This document shows, piece after piece, positions 53,320 to 61,603 of a DNA stretch of 64,000 nt (its first letter is position 1; every line of letters starts with the position of its first letter). Source of the stretch: CAWFKW01 sp964568655 (GTDB taxonomy: Bacteria > Bacteroidota > Ignavibacteria > Tepidaquicellales > OLB5); the NCBI GenBank assembly GCA_964568655.1, contig CAZMRG010000001.1:7992-71991 (forward strand), written 5' to 3'. Position numbers and translations under genes: made by a program. The notes beneath the pieces were generated by a model. That model was not told the DNA's origin. It ran no database searches and saw nothing but the letters and a program-made list of their open reading frames with translations.

Positions 53320-53339
53320 AGTTTTATGTGTTTAAGTTA

Positions 53340-53762
53340 TTAAATAATTTCTACTTCGCCGGTCGCTATTACGTCGCCGTTCTTTTTGAGACAGCTGACT
53401 TTGTACTTTCCGGTATCTTTAAACTCAACGTCGTCAAAATGAATGTAATCCCATCCCGGCTGGACGGTAAACGGGAAAGTATCTGCAACTTTACCGGTTG
53501 AAAGGTCGGTAATATTAATATCCACCGAAGATTCCCCGATTGCATTCTTTAGTTTCATCATTACAGTTACTTTTCCTCTTTTGAATTTGGTATCTTCGCC
53601 TATTTCTTTTGTTACGTATCTTTCGCAGAAATACAGCCTGTCTCCTTTTACCATGTCTGAGACTTCTTTAATGGCTTTAATTTTACTGCATCCGTTTAGA
53701 AGAGGAATGCTAACAGCGCTTAAAATTACAAGTAAAATTAGAGAAGATTTGAACAATTTCAT
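53340..53762 (-). CDS. Lipoprotein with YFCE domain (paralogue of 28041-28451)
   Basis: The signal peptide ends LLNGC, a lipobox with Cys25, so the mature protein is probably lipid-anchored. The domain LYFCERYVTKEIG, VTVMMKLKNAIG, DTFPFTVQPGWDYIHF, ATGEVEII aligns in order with the secreted protein at 28041-28451 despite modest identity. The paralogue has no lipobox, so the same domain is used in a soluble and an anchored form. Ribosome site AGAAAGG precedes the ATG. Confidence 0.75.
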   Translation of the reverse strand: MKLFKSSLILLVILSAVSIPLLNGCSKIKAIKEVSDMVKGDRLYFCERYVTKEIGEDTKFKRGKVTVMMKLKNAIGESSVDINITDLSTGKVADTFPFTVQPGWDYIHFDDVEFKDTGKYKVSCLKKNGDVIATGEVEII

Positions 53763-53789
53763 TTTTTTTGCCTGCCCTTTCTGATTTTT

Positions 53790-53978
53790 TTAAATTTTTA
53801 AAATTGATTTTTTTATTATTTTGCTGAAAACTTGTTTAGCTCTTATAATAATCAGAAGATATAACGGGATGCATCCGACCGCCGCAATTGGGTAATACAT
53901 CAATAATACCGAGCAAAATACCGATGCGCCTATAAACGCTATGAACAATCTTAATATCATAATACCTTTGCTATTCAT
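53790..53978 (-). CDS. Small two-helix membrane protein, 62 aa
   Basis: Two hydrophobic helices (residues ~5-26 and ~29-45) and a basic tail KQVFSKIIKKSILKI. It starts at an ATG 27 bp before the lipoprotein gene on the same strand. No family recognised. The short length makes it tentative. Confidence 0.5.
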   Translation of the reverse strand: MNSKGIMILRLFIAFIGASVFCSVLLMYYPIAAVGCIPLYLLIIIRAKQVFSKIIKKSILKI

Positions 53979-54036
53979 CGGATAAGATACCGAACCTTTC
54001 TGTTATTAAGCGCTTTTTGAATTTCTAAGCGCTTTG

Positions 54037-54363
54037 TTATTCTAAAAAAATTGAATTTCTTTCAAAATGAATTTCGTCTTCGTTCCAAATGCCGCTTATA
54101 TCCAGCATCTCAGGGTTTACCGTTCTTACCAGGTCGGTTAATTTCTGCCTGTTGAGCTTCTTCAGTTCCTTTTCGCGCGCTATAGCCTGCCGTTTGCTTT
54201 TCCTGGATTCATAAAACACTATGTTTGAATGATCCCTTCCCGATAGCACCATAGTTGATTGTCCGCTCGAGCGCTGTCCTTTAGCCATCATAACCGGCAA
54301 AACTCCCGTAGATAACTTATTAGGCCTTGACATCTTTACGTAAACGATAAATTCTTTCTGCAT
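54037..54363 (-). CDS. Degenerate GIY-YIG-like protein, 108 aa
   Basis: From the ATG at 54363 the protein begins QKEFIVYVKMSRPNKL and ends with NIVFYESRKSKRQAIAREKELKKLNRQKLTDLVRTVNPEMLDIS. The latter half is the strong fingerprint of small GIY-YIG (YhbQ-like) proteins, usually read as VYYE..ADI.EAI.REKQLK.W.R..K..LI...NP...DL. In the first half the GVLPVMMAKGQRSS stretch stands where TGVTNDLERRxxEH should be, so the YIG Tyr and the catalytic Arg are not evident. It is probably not an active nuclease. An upstream in-frame ATG at 54405 adds 14 residues without homology. Confidence 0.6.
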   Translation of the reverse strand: MQKEFIVYVKMSRPNKLSTGVLPVMMAKGQRSSGQSTMVLSGRDHSNIVFYESRKSKRQAIAREKELKKLNRQKLTDLVRTVNPEMLDISGIWNEDEIHFERNSIFLE

Positions 54364-54480
54364 TAGATAGTAATTTGAAACTTGCTCTGTTAGTAGTCCC
54401 CGCAAATCTTTGAAAACGGTTTTGCCTTCGTAATTTTTGCCGGCTGGCCGGTTACCGCTTCAAAGTTGAAAATAATTTAA

Positions 54481-54515
54481 GCGGGGGAACCGCCTGATAT
54501 TCAGCGGCCCCCTGC
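54481..54515. terminator. GC-rich hairpin after the 150-aa lipoprotein gene
   Basis: GCGGGGG..CCGC and GCGG..CCCCTGC arms form an imperfect hairpin 14 bases past the stop at 54529. The tail on the minus strand is only weakly T-rich, so termination is uncertain. Confidence 0.4.
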
Positions 54516-54528
54516 GAAATTGCTTTGT

Positions 54529-54981
54529 TTATTTTACGAGAACAACCAATGAGGTTTTGCTGGTTGCATCTGCATAACCCATTGTAAAGTCGACTTCTTT
54601 GCCGCCTTTTTTATAAACCATTACGCCCCCTTTATCTGTCATCATCATATCATTTGATTTGTCTGCGTCATATCCGGCTTTCTTCATTTCATCTTTATAG
54701 AAATCAGCAATCGGTTTTAACTTATCGCTTATTTCATAAGTAGCTGTTGAGCCCTGGGGCGTCTTGGCTGAAGCCAGAAGCTTCGCATCCTTGTAGGTTG
54801 GTAAATCTGACGGCCAGTCTGCCGGCAGCTTGTTTGTTGATACGTCAACGTCTTTTGTTTTAACGTTTACGTCTGTTCCCTCTTTGTTAGTTGTTACGTC
54901 TACCTTACTATCGTCTTTTTTACCGCAGGAGCTAAGCCCTATGACGAATAATAATAGAACAGCTAATGTTAGATGTTTCAT
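54529..54981 (-). CDS. Lipoprotein of unknown function, 150 aa
   Basis: The signal peptide ends VIGLSSC with lipobox Cys19. A hydrophilic Lys/Asp/Thr/Val linker (residues 20-52) leads to a ~100-residue domain, WPSDLPTYKDAKLLASAKTPQGSTATYEIS ... IADFYKDEMKKAGYDAD ... GGVMVYKKGGKEVDFTMGYA, a pattern seen in many Bacteroidota lipoproteins with a strand-helix-strand core. The envelope location is well supported; function is not known. It starts the 50-55 kb run on the minus strand. Confidence 0.75.
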   Translation of the reverse strand: MKHLTLAVLLLFVIGLSSCGKKDDSKVDVTTNKEGTDVNVKTKDVDVSTNKLPADWPSDLPTYKDAKLLASAKTPQGSTATYEISDKLKPIADFYKDEMKKAGYDADKSNDMMMTDKGGVMVYKKGGKEVDFTMGYADATSKTSLVVLVK

Positions 54982-55104
54982 TTTTGTTTCCTTCCTTTTT
55001 TATTAGTTTATTTTTTTTGAAAGACAAAATACTTTTATTTTGTCGGTGTTCTAAATTCTTTTTGTTTAAATGATCTATCGGTTTTTCTGAGCCTGTTTTT
55101 AAGT

Positions 55105-55162
55105 CCCCTCCGCCCCGCGTTAAGCGGGGGAAGAGGGCATATTATTCTGGAGAAATAATATG
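55105..55162. repeat. Two adjacent intergenic hairpins
   Basis: CCCCGC/GCGGGG within a longer imperfect C/G stem (55105-55136) is followed by CATATTATT/AATAATATG (55139-55162). They lie after the stop at 55171 and may together block transcription between the minus-strand genes, but neither has a classical T-run. Confidence 0.5.
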
Positions 55163-55170
55163 TTTAAAAA

Positions 55171-55563
55171 CTATTTGGTTAAAACTATTTTTTTAACTTT
55201 TGTATAATCGCCTGTCTGTATCTTATAATAATATGTTCCTGATGAGAGATTCGCGCCGTCAATATCTGTTTCATACGTTCCTGCCTGCTGGTATTCATTC
55301 ACAATAGTTTTTACTTCTCTTGCTAATATATCATAAACTGTTATTCTGACCCCCGTAGATTTAGCTATTGTGTAACTGATCTTTGCCGGTGAAACTTTTG
55401 GATTATCTGCTATGCTGTATCCTGATGAAACTTCGTTTGTAATTGCGCTGAGAGAATCTTTGCCGCCTTCCGTATTCTTAATTGTAACATCCTGTGAGAA
55501 GGATTTTGGAGCCGCTATCAGCGATATTAAAAGAACCGGTATTGCGATCAGGTATAATTTCAT
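55171..55563 (-). CDS. Minimal T9SS protein: signal peptide plus sorting domain only
   Basis: The 130-residue product has a signal peptide (LIAIPVLLISLIAAPKSFSQ), only ~35 intervening residues, and then a full type-A sorting domain: ISYTIAKSTGVRITVYDILAREVKTIVNEYQQAGTYETDIDGANLSSGTYYYKIQTGDYTKVKKIVLTK. The usual QNYPNPFNP is reduced to NPKVSPAKI. There is no room for a passenger domain. It is encoded 62 bp after a large T9SS cargo gene on the same strand. It could be a remnant of a longer gene or a small surface protein. Confidence 0.78.
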   Translation of the reverse strand: MKLYLIAIPVLLISLIAAPKSFSQDVTIKNTEGGKDSLSAITNEVSSGYSIADNPKVSPAKISYTIAKSTGVRITVYDILAREVKTIVNEYQQAGTYETDIDGANLSSGTYYYKIQTGDYTKVKKIVLTK

Positions 55564-55582
55564 TTTCTTTGGTTTTTAAAGA

Positions 55583-55610
55583 GCAGGGCAGGTTAAGATA
55601 CCCGCCCTGC
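55583..55610 (-). terminator. Hairpin between two T9SS genes
   Basis: GCAGGGC/GCCCTGC arms with a 14-base loop follow the stop at 55626 and precede the next ATG at 55563. The following TCTTTAAAAA is a weak T-tract, so it may attenuate rather than fully terminate. Confidence 0.5.
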
Positions 55611-55625
55611 AAATTAATTTTAGTT

Positions 55626-57545
55626 TTACTTTATTAACATCATTTTCTTCACATCGCTGAATCCGTTTGCTTCAATTTTATAGAAGTAAACGCCGCTGGC
55701 AATGTTTGAAGCGTCGAAGCTGATCTCATGAACACCTGCTTCAATTCTTCCGTTAACAAGCGTAGCTACCACGTTTCCGAGTAAATCATAAACAGCAAGC
55801 TTAACGTTTCCTGACTGAGGAATGTTGAACTTTATGCTGGTAGACGGGTTAAACGGATTTGGATAGTTCTGCGCAAGCGAATATGTTTTAGGTATAACGT
55901 TGCCCTGATTGTTTATACCGGTAAGCTGTGAACCGGTGCAACCGGCTGCTGACCATACGTTGTTTGCCGAGTATTCTGACCAGTCTGCAAAACAGCTGTC
56001 ATTACTTACGAACCTGAAACAAGCATGAGGCGAAGCTGAAATAGAAACATCATTTCCTGTTAAGTTCATTCTGTAAGCGCTGCCCCAAGTTCCGTTCGGA
56101 GCGCTGACCATCATGGCGCTATCAAGGCCTGAGTTGTAATAAGTATAAGTGCATTTAAAGCTGCTTGTGCTCCTTAACCCGAAAATGTCAGGCTGATAGG
56201 GAACTGTTGTTGTGCTTCCATAACCATCTATGTAACCGTTGGACCAGTTTGAAGATGCAAGGCCGCCTGCAGTTGAGTTAGCATATCTTATATCCCAATC
56301 GCCGGAATTATTGAAATTACATCTATAGGCGATCATGATATTTGAGTTGCCATTACAGGTTACCCTGGCATATTGTTTCTGCTGAAAAGAGCCCAAGTTG
56401 CTGTTCAGGAATGTATAGTATAAAGAACCTCCGACTAATTCCGGGCTTTCGTCCGATCTGTACAGATAAATTGCCGTTGTATCAGGAACATCAGATTCTA
56501 ATACTATTAATGAATCTGAACCGCCGTTTTGATAATATGCAATGTCGCAATGGTCAGCGCCTGCATAATATGTGCCAACGCCGCCGTAATTAAGATTGTA
56601 ACCAAATGGATTGCTTTTATATGTGAAAGTAGGATTTACTGTAAACGGACTGATACATTTTACAAATTTCTCGCCAATTATGTGTTGGTTTGTCGCAACG
56701 TTCAAAGTATCGCGTGCCGCGAGTATAAACAAGTAACTTGAGGTTGTTGGATAATTAGAGTTATCTGATGTAACTCTCGGCCTGTATGTATTAGTGTTTC
56801 CAGTTCCACCCGGCCAAACGAGCGTTAAAAAGTTTCCGGCATATGTCGGGGTCTGGTATATCAGCACGTTGGCAACCTGCTGGCCTGTATTTGCAGTTAC
56901 ACCCATAACGGTATAAACATACTTTTGTCCGGTTGTATATTCCATTATTTCCATGTCGAACTGATCAGCATTTACTTTTGCGAATCCGCCGGGGATTGCA
57001 AGCGAATAACCTGTGAAGGTAAGTCCGCCATTATCTGAGTATGAGGTAAGAATTGTATCAGGCACGCCTGTTGTTGAATTTCCCCATGCTACGCACATCC
57101 ATATTCTGCCGATGTTTGAGCCTCTTTGCTCAACATCAATAGCAGTCGCTTTGATGAATGAATTGGATGGATTTGTGAATACCCTGTTGTTGATAATATT
57201 ATCGCCCTGGTAATGAGGATCGTTACCAACAAACTTGGTAATTCCGCCCTGGATAGCCGGTATAGTGACGCTTTCGCCTGATACCTGGTCTATTTGCTGC
57301 TGGAGGCTTTTTATCAGCTCAAGGTTGCCGTTTAATTTTGCCTGCTTCTGCTGGTTCATCAATGCCTGAACCTGTTCTGATATCTGGGGAGCCGGTGTGG
57401 TTCCCGGGTTTTTATCAGGGCCAAGAGAAGGATGATCCTGCTCCTGGATCGTATTCATTGGCTTATTTTGCGCCAGCAATGAAGCTGAAAGCGCAAATGT
57501 TATCGCCAGCATTAGAATAGTAAATTTGGAAAGTTGGTTTTTCAT
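55626..57545 (-). CDS. T9SS-sorted secreted protein, 639 aa
   Basis: I start at the ATG at 57545, preceded by AAGGAAAAA and followed directly by a signal peptide (KFTILMLAITFALSASLLAQ); an in-frame ATG 19 codons earlier lacks both. After a Pro/Gln-rich stretch with a short coiled coil (VQALMNQQKQAKLNGNLELIKSLQQQID), residues ~110-560 are a beta-rich domain with sialidase-like elements (IWMCVAWGNSTTGVPDTILTSYSDNGGLTF). The sorting domain begins LAQNYPNPFNPSTSIKF and ends KKMMLIK. Extracellular; possible propeller, function unknown. It has the best-supported promoter in the window. Confidence 0.87.
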   Translation of the reverse strand: MKNQLSKFTILMLAITFALSASLLAQNKPMNTIQEQDHPSLGPDKNPGTTPAPQISEQVQALMNQQKQAKLNGNLELIKSLQQQIDQVSGESVTIPAIQGGITKFVGNDPHYQGDNIINNRVFTNPSNSFIKATAIDVEQRGSNIGRIWMCVAWGNSTTGVPDTILTSYSDNGGLTFTGYSLAIPGGFAKVNADQFDMEIMEYTTGQKYVYTVMGVTANTGQQVANVLIYQTPTYAGNFLTLVWPGGTGNTNTYRPRVTSDNSNYPTTSSYLFILAARDTLNVATNQHIIGEKFVKCISPFTVNPTFTYKSNPFGYNLNYGGVGTYYAGADHCDIAYYQNGGSDSLIVLESDVPDTTAIYLYRSDESPELVGGSLYYTFLNSNLGSFQQKQYARVTCNGNSNIMIAYRCNFNNSGDWDIRYANSTAGGLASSNWSNGYIDGYGSTTTVPYQPDIFGLRSTSSFKCTYTYYNSGLDSAMMVSAPNGTWGSAYRMNLTGNDVSISASPHACFRFVSNDSCFADWSEYSANNVWSAAGCTGSQLTGINNQGNVIPKTYSLAQNYPNPFNPSTSIKFNIPQSGNVKLAVYDLLGNVVATLVNGRIEAGVHEISFDASNIASGVYFYKIEANGFSDVKKMMLIK

Positions 57546-57601
57546 TTTTTCCTTATTTGTTTTAGTTAGTGAAATTTTTTTGTTTAAAATTATTAACGTC
57601 A

Positions 57602-57634
57602 CAAAGATAGTTCTAATAGGGCATGGCGAGCAAA
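57602..57634 (-). promoter_or_regulatory. Bacteroidota-type promoter for the 639-aa T9SS gene
   Basis: On the minus strand TTTG (57634-57631) is followed after 21 bases by TATCTTTG (57609-57602), a full -33/-7 pair. Leader of about 50 bases to the ATG at 57545. Confidence 0.72.
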
Positions 57635-57925
57635 GAAAAGAACTTCATTATGTTTTGAGAAATGAAGCGTTTGTTGTTCGCGCAAATTTGGACTCAATGA
57701 TCGCAAACCCTGAAATAACAAGCGTTGGAGTAAGGAAATCTTAATACGAAAGTTTTGAAAACCGGGCATCGGAAAGATTTTGAACTCTGTTTCAAAAAAT
57801 GCGGCAATATTGCCATTCCTGAGTTGTAAAAGCGTTAAAATTTACTCAAAAGCATCATTTTCAGGTGATATAGTTCAGGTAAAATTGTTGCAGAAAATCG
57901 ATAATTTTTTGATATATTGCACGAT
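57635..57925. other. Divergent intergenic region without a supported gene
   Basis: The stretch between the divergent T9SS gene and the paralogue pair carries the minus-strand promoter at its left edge. The remainder has no recognisable gene, and no TAnnTTTG box was found before the start at 57926. Confidence 0.5.
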
Positions 57926-59383
57926 ATGTTGAATAGCAACTTATTGGAATTATTAGGTAAATTTACGCCGGTTGAAATAAAAGAACTGGGTGAATTCGTT
58001 TCATCTCCGTTCTTTAACAAGAATGAGAACGTAATAAAGCTGTTCAGCTATGTTAAAAAGTACTTCCCCGATTTTGACAGCAGGAAACTCGAAAAGGAAT
58101 ATGTGTTTTCAAGGATCTTCGGTAAAGAAAAATATAACGACGGCTATATGCGGACTTTGATGTTCAGGCTGCAGAAACAGGCTGAAGAGTACCTTAGTTA
58201 TATCAACTATAAGAAGAAAGAAGGACAGCTTAGAATAAATCTGCTGGATGAGCTTAACCAGAGAAAACTCGAAAAAGCTTTTTTGAAAACCCTTTCCGAA
58301 CAGGAAAAAGAGTTTGAAGAATCAGGTTATAAGGGTTACAATTATTATCATTATAAATCGCAGCTTGAGAACCTGAAGCTTGAATATTATAACTGGAGAA
58401 GATACAAAAGCAAGGATTTTAAGGATTATACCGACGAAAGCATTTTCAGCAGCGTCGACTATATTAACCGCGCTTACCTTATAAGAATATTAAGCAAATA
58501 TATTTTTGTTATAGCTAAGTCGCAGTTTCATAAAATCGACTACGATTCTAAGTTCCTTGATTTTATAGTCGAATATCTTGAAAAAGAAGACGCTGAGCTG
58601 AAAGACAACCCGGTAATTAAGCTTCAGCTTTATGAGATACTCCTGTTAAAGAACAATGACCACCGGTATTATAACGCTTTAAAAGAAATGCTGGTGAATG
58701 AAAGAACCAGGCTAAGCCCCGACGAAAGATACAGCCTGCATAACATACTTAACCAGTATCTTGTTGAGCATATATACGAAGGGCATGATGAGTTTAAAAG
58801 AGAACGTTTTGAATTGTATAAAATTGCTATCGCGGAAAATATTTATAAGGGTTCATCGGATATTTATTTTGATGACATCATGTTCGGCGGCATAATTTTG
58901 GTTGCCTTGCTTAATGCTGAATATGACTGGGCTGAAGAATTCATTGAAAAATTCAGGAACGAGCTCTCGCCTGATAACCGCGCTACCGTTATAAATTTTT
59001 CGCTTGCTAAAGTGAGCTTCGCGAAAAAAGATTTTGCAATGGCTTTGAAATATTTAAGTAAGATCACATCAATTAAGAGTATCCAGTATAAAACGGCTGT
59101 GAGAGATCTTTCTCTTATGACTTATTATGAGCTCTCAATGTTCAGCCAGGCGTATTTTCTGGCGGATTCATACAGGCATTTTCTCGGTAAAAATAAGACG
59201 TTCTATTCGGCGCCAAGATTCGAAAGAATGTCGAATTATCTTAAATTTTTTGTGAAACTGGCAAAACTACGAGAGTGTATGAACAAAACAGATCTTGAGG
59301 AACTGAAGATAGACTTTGAAAAGGAATTTAATATTGTGGAGAGGGATTGGCTGCTTGAAAAAATTAACGAACTTGAAAAGTAA
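57926..59383 (+). CDS. Uncharacterised helical protein, tandem paralogue 1 (485 aa)
   Basis: I start at the ATG at 57926 (LNSNLLELLGKFTPVEIKELGEFVSSPFFNKNENVIKLF), which aligns with the start of the next gene; a TTG three codons earlier is not needed. The shared N-terminal block KELGEFVSSPFFNKN[EK]NVIKLF, followed by YFPDFDSRKLEKE and KYNDGYMRTLMF, is a family seen in Bacteroidota without known role. The rest is all-helical and Tyr/Glu/Lys-rich, probably repeat helices. No signal or membrane span. The paralogue follows after 6 bp. Confidence 0.78.
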   Translation: MLNSNLLELLGKFTPVEIKELGEFVSSPFFNKNENVIKLFSYVKKYFPDFDSRKLEKEYVFSRIFGKEKYNDGYMRTLMFRLQKQAEEYLSYINYKKKEGQLRINLLDELNQRKLEKAFLKTLSEQEKEFEESGYKGYNYYHYKSQLENLKLEYYNWRRYKSKDFKDYTDESIFSSVDYINRAYLIRILSKYIFVIAKSQFHKIDYDSKFLDFIVEYLEKEDAELKDNPVIKLQLYEILLLKNNDHRYYNALKEMLVNERTRLSPDERYSLHNILNQYLVEHIYEGHDEFKRERFELYKIAIAENIYKGSSDIYFDDIMFGGIILVALLNAEYDWAEEFIEKFRNELSPDNRATVINFSLAKVSFAKKDFAMALKYLSKITSIKSIQYKTAVRDLSLMTYYELSMFSQAYFLADSYRHFLGKNKTFYSAPRFERMSNYLKFFVKLAKLRECMNKTDLEELKIDFEKEFNIVERDWLLEKINELEK

Positions 59384-59389
59384 ATAAAA

Positions 59390-60859
59390 ATGTTAAAGAG
59401 CAATTTAGTAGAGGCAATAGGTACTTTTTCTCCCAAAGAGATGAAGGAACTCGGCGAATTTGTTTCGTCCCCGTTTTTCAACAAGAACAAAAACGTAATT
59501 AAGCTTTTCGAAATTATCAGGAAATACTACCCGTCTCTTGATAGCGACAAGCTCAGTAAAGAAAACGTCTACGCTAAGCTTTTTCCCGGCGATAAATATA
59601 AAGACAGCAGCATGCGCCTTCTCATGTTCTACCTGTATGAGGTTGTCGAAAAATTCCTTGCATACGGCAGGTATACAAAAGACGATATAAACTACAAAAA
59701 GAACCTGTTGGGTGAATTCAACGAGCGGAATATGTTTAAAGAGTTTGAAAAAACATATGAAGAAGTTATGGAAGATATGGGCAAGATCTCAGCAAGAGAT
59801 GAAAGATATTATATGAACAGCTTTGAACTTGCTAACGCGTATTTTGACTATATGACAAAAGTTCATTATGATAAATATGATAAATATATGACGGGTGATT
59901 TTATTGAACGAAGGTTCAATAACCTGACTTACTCATATTTGATCAGCTTTTTGAAATTCTATTGCGTTACTTTGAATACGTTCCATGTGCTCAATTTTAA
60001 AATTAACATGGAACTGTTCGAAAACATGCTCGGAAATTTTAATCAGGAACTGTTTGAAAGCGCTCCGGTTATCAACATTTATTATAACGCAGCTATGGCT
60101 TTGCTGAAACCTGACGCGGAGGAGTATTATTTCAAACTGAAAGAGCTTATCCTTAAACACGAAGTGGTTTTGGGAAAAGAAAACCTGAGCGACCTTTTTA
60201 TTAACCTTGAAAATTATTGCACAAGAAAAGTAAGAGCAGGCAAATTGAATTTTCTTGAAGAGGGCTTCAATATTTATAAACTGGAGCTTGAAAAAGGCCT
60301 GTACCTTTCCAATGAAGTTATGTCGACTGCTTTCTATACCAGCGTAGTAAACGTTGGCTGCAGGCTTAAACAGCATGACTATGTCCGGAGCTTTATCGAA
60401 AAGTATAAGGATGAACTAAGCCCTGATTCAAGAGACGCTATTTATAATTTCAGCGTAGCTTTACTCGAAACTGATTTGGGACAATTTGAAAAAGCTCTGG
60501 AATTTCTTTCAAAAGTTAAGACCGACCACCTGTATATCAAAATGGACGTCAGAATGCTTCAATGCAGACTTTATTACGAGCTTAACTGGGATGATTCGCT
60601 CGAATCACTGCTGGATGCATTCAAGAGGACCCTGGCTAATAACAAATTGATCCCCGATTTCCGGAAACTTCATTATTCAAATTTCCTTAAATACCTTGGA
60701 AGACTGGCCGCAATAAGGCATAAAGCCGATGAGCTTGACCTTGACGTATTGAGGAAACAAATGCTGGAAGGCGATAATTTCTACCACAGGCCGTGGATGA
60801 TCGGCAGAATTGAAATATTAGAAAAGAAACTTAGCGCAAAAACTGCAGGTCATTCATAA
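59390..60859 (+). CDS. Uncharacterised helical protein, tandem paralogue 2 (489 aa)
   Basis: The product begins LKSNLVEAIGTFSPKEMKELGEFVSSPFFNKNKNVIKLFEIIRKYYPSLDSDKLSKENVYAKLFPGDKYKDSSMRLLMFYLYEVVEKFLAYGRY, collinear with the preceding gene, and both share ELSPD[NS]RA/DA..NFS and a C-terminal F[RE]..HYSNFLKYLG/MSNYLKFF region. The order and near-equal length show a tandem duplication with strong divergence after residue ~100. All-helical, cytoplasmic; function unknown. Its stop is 5 bp from the convergent gene. Confidence 0.78.
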   Translation: MLKSNLVEAIGTFSPKEMKELGEFVSSPFFNKNKNVIKLFEIIRKYYPSLDSDKLSKENVYAKLFPGDKYKDSSMRLLMFYLYEVVEKFLAYGRYTKDDINYKKNLLGEFNERNMFKEFEKTYEEVMEDMGKISARDERYYMNSFELANAYFDYMTKVHYDKYDKYMTGDFIERRFNNLTYSYLISFLKFYCVTLNTFHVLNFKINMELFENMLGNFNQELFESAPVINIYYNAAMALLKPDAEEYYFKLKELILKHEVVLGKENLSDLFINLENYCTRKVRAGKLNFLEEGFNIYKLELEKGLYLSNEVMSTAFYTSVVNVGCRLKQHDYVRSFIEKYKDELSPDSRDAIYNFSVALLETDLGQFEKALEFLSKVKTDHLYIKMDVRMLQCRLYYELNWDDSLESLLDAFKRTLANNKLIPDFRKLHYSNFLKYLGRLAAIRHKADELDLDVLRKQMLEGDNFYHRPWMIGRIEILEKKLSAKTAGHS

Positions 60860-60863
60860 TCGT

Positions 60864-61379
60864 TTATTTCTGGAAAGCGCTTATATCGTAATATAGTGAA
60901 ACCGCATAAGAGAGCCGGCAAATTTTCTCTTTTAATTCGGGCATCCCGTCCCACTGGTCATTAGTCTTAGGCAGCTTAACTACATACTTCCCGTCTTTAA
61001 ATTGCAATGTTCCTAAATAAAGGTCGCGGTAGAATTTTTCTTTGCCTCCCGATAAGGTCGGCGGAAAATCGATTATCATTGTTTCAACTGCCTTGCCGTC
61101 TTGCATTTTTTCAATCTTAAGAGAATTTGTCTTATCCAGATCGGAGTTTCCACCTGCATAAAAATGCCAGGTCTTGTTGCCTTCGCAAATTTTTATGCCA
61201 GTAACTATCGCATCGCAGCAGGGGAGAGCCGTCATTTTGTAAACTGTATTGTTTGAATCGATTATAACGCCATCTGAATCCTTCAGCTCAAACGCGTAAA
61301 AATATCCGGGCCACTGGCTGTATGCCGCTGACGTGAGAACGGTTAAAAAAACAACAGCAATTGATATTCTAATTTTCAT
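60864..61379 (-). CDS. Secreted protein of unknown function, 171 aa
   Basis: A signal peptide (IRISIAVVFLTVLTSAAYSQ) precedes ~150 residues with FYAFELKDSDGVIIDSNNTVYKM, a CC pair at about residues 54-55 (LPCCDAIVTG) and a further Cys in GIKICEGNKTWHF, suggesting periplasmic disulfides. No family recognised. ATG at 61379. Confidence 0.68.
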   Translation of the reverse strand: MKIRISIAVVFLTVLTSAAYSQWPGYFYAFELKDSDGVIIDSNNTVYKMTALPCCDAIVTGIKICEGNKTWHFYAGGNSDLDKTNSLKIEKMQDGKAVETMIIDFPPTLSGGKEKFYRDLYLGTLQFKDGKYVVKLPKTNDQWDGMPELKEKICRLSYAVSLYYDISAFQK

Positions 61380-61603
61380 ACTTTGAAAGTTTGATAAATA
61401 TAATAATTTATTTAATAATTAGCTTTGTTGTACTATAAGCTCCCCTCCTTTTTCAAGGATGGGAAAGTCCCGCTTTCAAGCTGTACAGGAGTGGCCTAAA
61501 TATTTCAAGATGCTCTAATATTTTACTCCGTCCTAAGCTCCAGCTTGGGAAGGAAATACAATCTTAACTAATTTAAAAATTAATGTGAAAGGGCGTTAAT
61601 AAT

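Noticed and set aside
57526..57744. 72-codon plus-strand frame in the divergent region
   Set aside because: It overlaps the promoter, leader and first codons of the T9SS gene, and shows no ribosome site or recognisable domain.
57835..58020. Two similar minus-strand frames at 57835-58020 and 59236-59490
   Set aside because: They resemble each other only because they are antisense to the conserved start of the two paralogous plus-strand genes.
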